This document shows positions 1-5,745 of a stretch of 13,494 nucleotides of DNA, in pieces. The stretch is taken from positions 1-13,494 of the forward strand of contig JAKBCX010000012.1 of NCBI GenBank assembly GCA_021807465.1, given 5' to 3'. A program made the position numbers and the translations under genes. The notes beneath the pieces are model-generated. The model saw only the letters and a list, made by a program, of their open reading frames with translations. It did not search any database and was not told the origin of the DNA. Each line of letters starts with the position of its first letter. The stretch's first letter is position 1. Source of the stretch: Pseudomonadota bacterium. GTDB taxonomy: Bacteria > Pseudomonadota > Alphaproteobacteria > Acetobacterales > Acetobacteraceae.

Positions 1-112
1 TCTGGCTAACCCGCTTAAAATGAAAGGCTTTTGGCGCTGTTTTCAGAAAAAATTTACCATTCGAACGGATTTTTGCATGCCTCCCGCGCATTTCTGGCGC
101 TTACGGATGCAC

Positions 113-157
113 ATGCAGCAGCGCCGGGCCGTATGGTACGGCCCGGCGCTGCTGCAT
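113..157. repeat. Perfect inverted repeat, 21-bp arms with 3-base loop
   Basis: Bases 113-133 and 137-157 are exact reverse complements separated by TGG, giving a very stable GC-rich hairpin on either strand. It lies 17 bases beyond the stop codon of the leftward 175-621 gene, where a terminator would be expected. Neither side is followed by a run of T, so it is not a classical intrinsic terminator. It could be a 3' end stabiliser, a Rho-assisted terminator, a REP-like element or a protein-binding palindrome. The repeat is seen directly; its role is inferred. Confidence 0.85.
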
Positions 158-174
158 AGTTATAAACGGTAAAC

Positions 175-621
175 TTAGCCTGTTAGGCGGTGCAATACGC
201 CTTCATGCAGCTTCCGCTGCTCGTCGCTAACATATAGGGCGGCGAGGTCTTTGGATGAGAAGCTGGTGCCCGCGGGCATTTCCGCGACCGCCATGCGCTC
301 CAGCGCGGTAACAACGCAATCGGCAATCTGTTTGGCGAAATCTTGGCGCTGAGCCTGAAGAAAAGCGAGATCATCCAGGGCGCGCCGGATTTCCGCGATT
401 TCGGTTATGGCCTCGCTGCGTTCCCGGTCCAGCACTGGGTTGGCGTGGCTGGCATGGGCCGAGGCGTCACTCAACAGGCCGGATAGCCAGGAGAGCAGGG
501 CCGAGGTACGCCAGAGCAGGTCGAACGCGGCGGTCGCGTCCATGCGTTCGCGCAGCGCGGCCACTTGTTCCGCCAAAATGGCGCACACAATCCGTTCATT
601 GGCTTCTGCCGTTTCAACCAT
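175..621 (-). CDS. Putative CheZ-like CheY-P phosphatase (small helical protein)
   Basis: This 148-residue protein has no obvious signal peptide or membrane segment and reads as almost entirely helical. Residues 10-110 look like a long helical hairpin, with a break at the Ala/His/Ser stretch near residues 52-62. Residues 92-99 read RQDFAKQI; D94 and Q98 have the DxxxQ spacing of the catalytic Asp and Gln of CheZ (QDLTGQ in E. coli). A short linker leads to a C-terminal helix (about 122-146) that could dock on CheY. It follows cheY in the same leftward operon: the stop codon of cheY overlaps a GAGGA ribosome binding site 9 bases before this ATG. It is shorter than E. coli CheZ (about 214 residues), and the rest of the CheZ signature is not obvious. 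The phosphatase role rests on the motif, the fold guess and the neighbour. Confidence 0.5.
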   Translation of the reverse strand: MVETAEANERIVCAILAEQVAALRERMDATAAFDLLWRTSALLSWLSGLLSDASAHASHANPVLDRERSEAITEIAEIRRALDDLAFLQAQRQDFAKQIADCVVTALERMAVAEMPAGTSFSSKDLAALYVSDEQRKLHEGVLHRLTG

Positions 622-633
622 GATGGCTGGTCC

Positions 634-1005
634 TCAACGCGTGGGGCAGAGTTGCTTGACGACGGAGAGAAGCTGGTTTGGTTCCGCGGGTTTGGTCAGC
701 CAGCCAGAGGCGCCCGCGGCGCGCGCTTCGTCGCGCTTGCGCCCGCCTGATTCGGTGGTGAGCACAATGATGGGGGTAAAACGCGCCGAGGCGATTTTGC
801 GCGCTTCCTTGATGAAGCCGATGCCATCAAGCTCGGGCATGTTGAGGTCGGTAAGAATGACGGAAGGTTTGACGCCGTCATTTAGCTTGGTAATGCCTTC
901 GCGGCCATTCATGCCGGTTTCGACGTCATAGCCGGCGCCCTTGAGGATATGCGACAGGCTCATCACCATTGTGGCAGAGTCGTCGAGGACAAGTATTGTG
1001 GGCAT
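634..1005 (-). CDS. cheY: CheY-type single-domain response regulator
   Basis: This 123-residue receiver domain has no output domain. It would carry the phosphorylation signal from a chemotaxis kinase to the flagellar switch. The receiver residues are all visible: acidic pair D8-D9, phospho-acceptor D53 in LTDLNMPELDG, T83 in VLTTES, and K105 in LTKP. The switch aromatic is W102 rather than the usual Tyr or Phe. The frame opens further upstream at an ATG ending at 1050, but that adds 15 residues before beta strand 1. The ATG at 1003-1005 gives the standard receiver start (MPTILVLDD) and has a GGAG about 11 bases upstream, so it is preferred. The gene is transcribed divergently from the large flagellar operon and is followed 12 bases later by the putative phosphatase gene. 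Which kinase acts on it cannot be seen here. Confidence 0.88.
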   Translation of the reverse strand: MPTILVLDDSATMVMSLSHILKGAGYDVETGMNGREGITKLNDGVKPSVILTDLNMPELDGIGFIKEARKIASARFTPIIVLTTESGGRKRDEARAAGASGWLTKPAEPNQLLSVVKQLCPTR

Positions 1006-1402
1006 CGATAAAGGGCTCCATTCGGCTGTTTTTCGCACGGGATGACTCATCGTGCCCGGAAAGTGTTGAAACGCGGTTAAAGCGCCACTTCTGAAGATGC
1101 GGGGTGAAAATCAGCCGCTCTATCCTTTCATATAGTCTGGCCGCGGGGCAAAATTGGCCAAAGGCTTTTTTGGTTAATAAAGCAGATCGGCTGTTGCGAT
1201 TTTAAGAATCCATTAGCTCGTACCCTCTATCTCTTGTCCTCGCACGGCACTGGCACAGGCGTGAGGTTAGAGTTCCGTTAAGGAGTGATGGCTAAATGGA
1301 TAAGGGTTGCGTTAGGAAGACGAAGGGAGATCGCAATATGCCTCGCGGCATCCGGTGTGGCATATATAGGGGCGTAGATCGCGATGCAGCGGGCCAGGCT
1401 GG
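1006..1402. other. Divergent intergenic region between cheY and fliE
   Basis: These 397 bases must hold the promoters for the leftward cheY operon and the rightward flagellar operon. I found no convincing sigma-70, sigma-54 or sigma-28 promoter by eye. Visible items are an imperfect palindrome at 1036-1055, centred on GATGACTCATC, just upstream of the chosen cheY start; an AT-rich stretch at 1150-1210 that is the likeliest promoter location; and a 29-codon ORF at 1288-1377 described separately. Confidence 0.6.
1288..1377 (+). CDS. Possible 29-residue small ORF or leader peptide
   Basis: ATG at 1288 is preceded by TTAAGGAG ending 4 to 5 bases upstream, a better ribosome binding site than that of fliE itself. 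The product begins MAKWIRVALGRRRE, a basic stretch, and continues into about 15 mostly apolar residues (IAICLAASGVAYIGA) before a TAG at 1375. This basic-then-apolar layout resembles a tiny membrane peptide. It ends 25 bases before the first possible fliE start. It might be a leader peptide affecting the operon, a remnant of a longer gene, or chance. No family is recognised. Confidence 0.3.
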   Translation: MAKWIRVALGRRREIAICLAASGVAYIGA

Positions 1403-1738
1403 GTGGCGGGGTGCGCCGTGCTAGCCGCTGCGATAAGCCCGGTTCTTTCCGCCGCCGCCGGGCAGGTGGCGGCTCTTTCTCCGGCCAGCCTGGCGGGCCA
1501 TGCGGCATCGCCTCAGCCGGGCTTCTTCGAAGCATTGAATCGTGAACTGAAAAATGTGAGCGCGGCACAGGAGCAGGCGAGCGTGACCGAGGCTGGCTTT
1601 GCCGCCGGCGTGCCGGGCGATACGCTGGCAAAAGCCTTGGTTGCCAGCGACCGCGCGGCAGTGGCGTGGAATGCCACCGTAGCGGTGCGTAACGAGCTGG
1701 TCGCCGCCTATCAATCTGTCATGAACATGCAGTTTTAA
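1403..1738 (+). CDS. fliE: Flagellar hook-basal body protein FliE
   Basis: FliE links the MS ring to the proximal rod in the periplasm. It is a small export substrate that must assemble before the rod. The C-terminal part (from about residue 80, VASDRAAVAWNATVAVRNELVAAYQSVMNMQF in meaning) carries the family pattern: a helix with VRNxLVxAYQxxMxM at the end. The N-terminal half is Ala-rich and poorly conserved, as is usual for the family. No ATG is available in frame: an in-frame TAG lies at 1367 and the candidates are GTG at 1403 (111 residues) or GTG at 1418 (106 residues). The latter has a GGGG about 6 bases upstream, so the start is uncertain. The stop is 2 bases before fliF, so the two are surely co-transcribed. 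It is the first recognisable gene of the rightward operon. Confidence 0.88.
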   Translation: MAGCAVLAAAISPVLSAAAGQVAALSPASLAGHAASPQPGFFEALNRELKNVSAAQEQASVTEAGFAAGVPGDTLAKALVASDRAAVAWNATVAVRNELVAAYQSVMNMQF

Positions 1739-1740
1739 CC

Positions 1741-3270
1741 ATGGCTGAATGGCGTCAATACATAAGCCGGCTGATGCAGAATCTGGCCGCGTTGCCGAAA
1801 ATTTTCTGGATTGCCGGCGGTGTAATCGCGGCATCCCTTGCTGTGGCCATGTGGGTTGAACTCTCTGGCCCGCCTTATGCCGTGCTGGAGGAAGGACTGT
1901 CGCCGCAGGATGGCGGCAAGGTGATCGCGCAACTACAAAAGCTGGGCATTCCTTATCAGCTTCAGGCGGCGGGCAACATTATTCTGGTGCCGGCACCGCA
2001 ACTGGCGCAGGCGCGGCTACAGCTTGGGCAGGCACAGGTGCCAGGCTATGACGTGAAAACAGCGTGGTCCCAGCTTGAAACCGCGCCTATGACGGCATCT
2101 GACTTGGCGCAATCCACAATGGCGCAGCAGGCACTGCAATTATCGCTGCAGCAATCCATTCAGCGCATGAACGGCATACGTAGCGCGCAGGTTTTTCTGG
2201 CTTTACCGCAGCAAACACCATTTCTCGCGGACCAGCCCAAGCCAGCCGCCTCGGTGGTTATCGAGGCGGATGCCGCGGCGGCGCAGGTGCAAGGCCAGGC
2301 CATTGCCAATCTCATTGCGGGCGCCGTACCCGGCCTGGCCGCTAATGATGTAACAGTGGAGACCACGGATGGCGTCACCGTGTTTCCGGCGAGTAGCGCG
2401 CAGGATAGTGGCACGCAACTACAGACCGTGGCGCAGGTAGAGACAATGGCCGAGGCGCGCGTGGCTGCCTTACTTATTCCCATGGTTGGCGCGGGGCATT
2501 TCCGTACCGATGTATCGGCGAATCTCGATTTCACGCAGGAGCATATTCACGAGATCACCTACGGTCCAGGCCATGTGATTTCACATCAAACGATGGCGCA
2601 GTCCATGAATATGGATGGCGGAGATCAGGCGATCGGTATTCCCGGCGCGCTGTCTAACGAGCCGCCGCAGGCCACGGCCGCGGTGCCGGCTTCGGCTAGC
2701 CAGAACAGCCAGAACGGCAAGGGGGCGAAGGCTGCCAGTGGCAAGAGCAACAGCCCGGCGCAGCCGCGGCAGAGCAGCTCGAATACCGACCAGACCTACG
2801 AAGTTGATGAGAGTGACGCGGATATTATCGATCCGGCATGGTCTGTGAAATCGATGGCCATTTCGGTAGTGCTTGATAAGGCGGCACTGAAAAATCCGGT
2901 TACGGTGGCCCAGGTGCAATCTGCGGTGGCCAGCGCGTTTGCCTACCCGGATGTTAAAGTGAATGTCCTGGCCGTGCCGTTCCAGAAGCAGGTTGGCCAG
3001 GGCAAGGCAGCATCTTTTGTGGCGGCGGTGCCCCCCGTGGCGCAGGCCTTGTTGGAAATGATGGCGGCGGCGGCGTTGCTGTTTGGCTTCGCGATACCGG
3101 CCGGCAAGCGCCTCGCCGCGCTTAATGTTCAAGCCTTTCTGCCGCCCGTGCCAAGGCCGGTGCCGCTGGTGCTGCCACCGCGCGATTTCTCTGATCTGCG
3201 CGACAAGGCGGCTGAGAATATCCCAGGTGTAGCAAGGCTTTTGCAGAACTGGGCGGAGGATAATGAGTAG
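1741..3270 (+). CDS. fliF: Flagellar MS-ring protein FliF
   Basis: FliF forms the inner-membrane MS ring on which the rotor and export gate assemble. The 509-residue protein shows the family layout. A short cytoplasmic N-terminus precedes a first membrane helix at about 21-39. Ring-building motifs fill about 45-210, including the YAVLEEGLSPQDGGKVIAQL region and RSAQVFLALP. A third ring domain with the beta-collar spans about 225-415 and is interrupted by an Ala/Ser/Gln-rich low-complexity insert at about 310-350. A second membrane helix lies at about 432-452. The acidic C-terminal tail (about 485-509, LRDKAAENIPGVARLLQNWAEDNE) matches the FliG-binding segment. It is somewhat shorter than E. 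coli FliF (about 552). It starts 2 bases after the fliE stop, and fliG follows after 58 bases. Confidence 0.95.
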   Translation: MAEWRQYISRLMQNLAALPKIFWIAGGVIAASLAVAMWVELSGPPYAVLEEGLSPQDGGKVIAQLQKLGIPYQLQAAGNIILVPAPQLAQARLQLGQAQVPGYDVKTAWSQLETAPMTASDLAQSTMAQQALQLSLQQSIQRMNGIRSAQVFLALPQQTPFLADQPKPAASVVIEADAAAAQVQGQAIANLIAGAVPGLAANDVTVETTDGVTVFPASSAQDSGTQLQTVAQVETMAEARVAALLIPMVGAGHFRTDVSANLDFTQEHIHEITYGPGHVISHQTMAQSMNMDGGDQAIGIPGALSNEPPQATAAVPASASQNSQNGKGAKAASGKSNSPAQPRQSSSNTDQTYEVDESDADIIDPAWSVKSMAISVVLDKAALKNPVTVAQVQSAVASAFAYPDVKVNVLAVPFQKQVGQGKAASFVAAVPPVAQALLEMMAAAALLFGFAIPAGKRLAALNVQAFLPPVPRPVPLVLPPRDFSDLRDKAAENIPGVARLLQNWAEDNE

Positions 3271-3308
3271 CCGCTGAGGACCGGGGCCGGAGTGAGGGAG
3301 GCAGCATT

Positions 3309-3332
3309 ATGATGACGGGTGCAAGAACGTGA
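3309..3332 (+). promoter_or_regulatory. Seven-codon ORF overlapping the fliG start (possible translational coupler)
   Basis: An ATG at 3309 is preceded by GGGAGG, ending about 8 bases upstream, and encodes MMTGART before TGA at 3330-3332. That TGA overlaps the fliG GTG (3329-3331) as GTGA, the same arrangement used at the orf84/fliH and fliH/fliI junctions. fliG has no clear ribosome binding site of its own, so terminating ribosomes may restart on fliG. The arrangement is seen in the sequence; coupling is inferred. Confidence 0.45.
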
Positions 3333-4351
3333 GCGAGACGCAGAAGCAACTTCCCGGCCCCGGACTAACTGGGCCAGAGCGCGCGGCGATGGTGCTGCGT
3401 GAGCTGGGCGAGACCACCGCCGCGGCTGTGTTGCGTGAAATGGATGATAATACGGTCAACCGGATCTCCGTGGCCATGACGACGCTGAAGGCTGTACCGC
3501 AGGATGTTCGCGAGGATGTCATGCTGAATTTCGCCAGCGAACTGGGAATTACAGGCGTGGGCGGCGATGGTATGAAATTTCTCAGCCGCGTGCTTGTAAA
3601 TGCGCTGGGTGAAACGCAGGCGCGTGAGATATTGGAGCGGCTCAACCGCGCGGAGCGGCGTTCGGCGTTTCATTTGCCCCAGAACGCGGATGCGCGTGGC
3701 TTGGCAATGCAGATGGCGCATGAGAGGCCACAGACCATTGCCCTGTTGCTGGCGCATATCCCACACGAGATGGGCGCTAATCTGCTCACGTTTTTGCCTG
3801 AGGATTTGGCGGCGGAAGCTCTTTACCGCTTTTCAACACTCGATGTGGTTTCGCCCAACATGGTGACCGAATTGCGTGACATGCTGGAGGAGTTGATGAG
3901 CGCTTCAGGTTCGGTCGGCAGGCGCGTAACCAATCTTGGCGGCGCCAAACAGACCGCGGATATATTGAACCACTTCCCAAGCGCGATGTCCGATATGGTA
4001 CTGTCAGCCATCGATACGCGTGACGCCAAGACGGCGGAAAAAATTCGCGAGAACCTTTTTACCTTCATCGACCTCGGAAAGCTTACAGACCGCTCGATGC
4101 AGATTTTGCTGCGCGAAGTGCCCAGCGACAAGCTGGCACCCGCGCTGCGGCTGGTGGACGAGGCATTGCGGGATCGCTTCTTTCAGAATCTCTCGGCACG
4201 CCAAGTGGAGGTTCTCAAGGAGGAGTTGCGTTCTGGCCCGCCCATCCGCCGTGCGGACGCGCTGGCAGCGCAGACCGAAGTCGTCGAAGTGGCACTGCGC
4301 CTGGCGGGCGAGGGGCGCATCACCGTCAGCGCCACAGAGGAGATGGTGTGA
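3329..4351 (+). CDS. fliG: Flagellar motor switch protein FliG
   Basis: FliG is the rotor protein that contacts the stator and generates torque at the cytoplasmic face of the MS ring. The 340-residue product has the normal length and three-domain layout: N-terminal FliF-binding domain (about 12-105), middle domain (about 120-190), Gly-Gly hinge (GG at 204-205) and C-terminal torque domain (about 210-335). The torque-helix charges are kept in kind: R274, R291, E298, E299 and R307 align with K264, R281, D288, D289 and R297 of E. coli. The middle-domain EHPQ motif, which contacts FliM, reads ERPQ here (132-135). The start is a GTG overlapping the stop of a seven-codon upstream ORF. The stop TGA shares one base with the ATG of fliK. 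Confidence 0.95.
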   Translation: MSETQKQLPGPGLTGPERAAMVLRELGETTAAAVLREMDDNTVNRISVAMTTLKAVPQDVREDVMLNFASELGITGVGGDGMKFLSRVLVNALGETQAREILERLNRAERRSAFHLPQNADARGLAMQMAHERPQTIALLLAHIPHEMGANLLTFLPEDLAAEALYRFSTLDVVSPNMVTELRDMLEELMSASGSVGRRVTNLGGAKQTADILNHFPSAMSDMVLSAIDTRDAKTAEKIRENLFTFIDLGKLTDRSMQILLREVPSDKLAPALRLVDEALRDRFFQNLSARQVEVLKEELRSGPPIRRADALAAQTEVVEVALRLAGEGRITVSATEEMV

Positions 4352-5745
4352 TGCAGGCAGGTAATGTTTCTACTGCGCAGAATCCGGAAACACCGATTTC
4401 GCAGGCGGCTGCATTGGCGCCGGATGCGGCGGCAAGCTGGCAAGCGGCGATGAATGCCGCGCAGAGTGTGGATGCGCCCGGCCAGCCAGCGCAAATCCCG
4501 TCTGAACCAGCACAATCTTCCTCGCCGGATGCCCAGCAAAGCGCCGCCGCGGCGCCAGTGGCGCAGAGCGGGCAGGATAAGCCATCCACCGCCAAGCCGG
4601 CGCCAGGCGGCACACTTCAGGATGGCGCTGCGGCAATGGCAAAGCGCGCGCAGCAGCGCCATAGCATCATTGCGCCCGCGGCCGGTGTGCAGGTGGAAAA
4701 GCCGCGGGCCAATCCGCAGGACAAGGCGCGGCATGATAGCCCGGCTGCCATAAGCGCCCTGGTCGTACTGCAGCAGACTCAGCTAGCGCATATAGCCCCA
4801 GCGCATATAGCCAAGGTGGCGGCACAGGCAGGCGGCAAGCCTGTGCCGGAAGTGGCGAAGCCTGCCACGCCAGAAGCGGCGCCTGCGGCTGTAATCGCGA
4901 CGCCTGTTGGCGGCGGCCATGGATCTGCCCCAGCGGAGCATGCCAGAGATACGCCAAGCCAACAGGATACAAGCCACTCCTCCGGCCAGACTCAGCCCAG
5001 CCTGGCAGATTTATCACAGGCCGCCAGTGCCGCGCCGGTGGTTGCCGCAATGCCAGTGCCCGCAGTGGCGCAGCCGCGCGCCCAGAATGCCGCGCCCGCG
5101 ACTACAACGGATACCGTGGCGCGCGCGCCAGTTACAGCCAGCGTGACTACGGGCAGCCTTCAACTGAAGGTGATGCAAGAGGCAGTCTCGCCCGTTCAGC
5201 CCGTTAAAACAGGGGGAGATAGCGGTAAGGCAGCCAGCATCAGCCCTCCCAGCGGTTTCGCCGTGCCTGTGGCGCATTTTGGGGTTGACCCCCAAAATAT
5301 AGCCGCCAGCAATGCCCCCGCCGAGGCGGCGGGCAGAAATGCGCAGCTTCCTGCTGCAATTAATGCCAGCGCCGCGGGGCTGGCCGCAACAGTTACGGTT
5401 ATGCACCAATCTGGCCAGGCGGGTGCGACGTTCCGGTTGGATCCGCCAGGGCTGGGTTCGCTCGCGGTGCATGTCGCGCTGGGGCGGCAAGGGCAGGTGA
5501 ATGTGCTGTTCGTGCCCTCCAGCCAGGCAGCTGGTACGGCGCTGCAAAGCGGCTTGCCAGGCCTGGGCCAGGCTTTGGCGCAATCCGGCCTTACGCTTGG
5601 CCAGGCGCAGGTGGGCGGGCAATTCAACCAGAATGCCGGGCAGGGCGGGCAGCAGCAAAACCCTCGTGGCGGTGCGCCTGCCACATTCGCGGCGGTGGAA
5701 CCTGCCGCTCCCACGGCACAAAACGGTGTAAGCGCCTATGCTTGA
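4351..5745 (+). CDS. fliK: Flagellar hook-length control protein FliK
   Basis: FliK is secreted during hook growth, measures hook length and switches the export gate to filament substrates. The 464-residue protein is mostly low-complexity Ala/Pro/Gln/Ser sequence (residues 1 to about 340), as expected for the flexible ruler part. The conserved C-terminal domain (about 345-422) contains FRLDPPGLGSLAVHV, matching the LxPxxLG motif of FliK, followed by the helix AGTALQSGLPGLGQALAQSGL. The last 40 residues form a Gln/Gly-rich tail. The ATG at 4351 is preferred: AGGAG lies 8 bases upstream and the ATG shares a base with the fliG stop (TGATG). A GTG one codon earlier is also possible. A 15-base tandem duplication (4785-4812) repeats AHIA-type residues. 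A 9-bp hairpin lies at 5276-5298. It overlaps the next gene by 8 bases. Confidence 0.9.
   Translation: MQAGNVSTAQNPETPISQAAALAPDAAASWQAAMNAAQSVDAPGQPAQIPSEPAQSSSPDAQQSAAAAPVAQSGQDKPSTAKPAPGGTLQDGAAAMAKRAQQRHSIIAPAAGVQVEKPRANPQDKARHDSPAAISALVVLQQTQLAHIAPAHIAKVAAQAGGKPVPEVAKPATPEAAPAAVIATPVGGGHGSAPAEHARDTPSQQDTSHSSGQTQPSLADLSQAASAAPVVAAMPVPAVAQPRAQNAAPATTTDTVARAPVTASVTTGSLQLKVMQEAVSPVQPVKTGGDSGKAASISPPSGFAVPVAHFGVDPQNIAASNAPAEAAGRNAQLPAAINASAAGLAATVTVMHQSGQAGATFRLDPPGLGSLAVHVALGRQGQVNVLFVPSSQAAGTALQSGLPGLGQALAQSGLTLGQAQVGGQFNQNAGQGGQQQNPRGGAPATFAAVEPAAPTAQNGVSAYA
4785..4812 (+). repeat. Short in-frame tandem repeat in fliK
   Basis: The 13-mer AGCGCATATAGCC occurs at 4785-4797 and again at 4800-4812, a 15-base period that keeps the reading frame and duplicates a five-residue unit (AHIAP/AHIAK). 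This kind of repeat can change the length of the ruler part of FliK by slippage. Confidence 0.8.
5276..5298. repeat. 9-bp hairpin inside fliK
   Basis: ATTTTGGGG (5276-5284) and CCCCAAAAT (5290-5298) are exact reverse complements around a 5-base loop. The hairpin lies within coding sequence, in the weakly conserved stretch before the FliK C-terminal domain, and no T-run follows. A role in slowing translation or in mRNA processing is possible but not shown. Confidence 0.6.

Noticed and set aside
634..1050. Longer cheY starting at the ATG at 1050
   Set aside because: It would add 15 residues before the first beta strand of the receiver domain without a good ribosome site.
1178..1202. TAAAGCAG followed by TGCGATTT as a sigma-28-like promoter
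   Set aside because: The spacer is about two bases short and the -10 element matches only CGAT. It is too weak to call.
1251..1268. TGGCAC as a possible sigma-54 -24 element upstream of fliE
   Set aside because: The -12 position has no GC at the required spacing. A similar TGGC...TTGC on the minus strand near 1150 has spacing two bases too short.
1384..1545. ATG at 1384 as an alternative fliE start
   Set aside because: It is in a different frame from the conserved FliE C-terminus and gives an Arg/Gly-rich unrelated peptide that soon stops.
4348..4353. GTG at 4348 as the fliK start
   Set aside because: The adjacent ATG at 4351 has the better ribosome-site spacing (8 bases from AGGAG) and the usual TGATG overlap with fliG.
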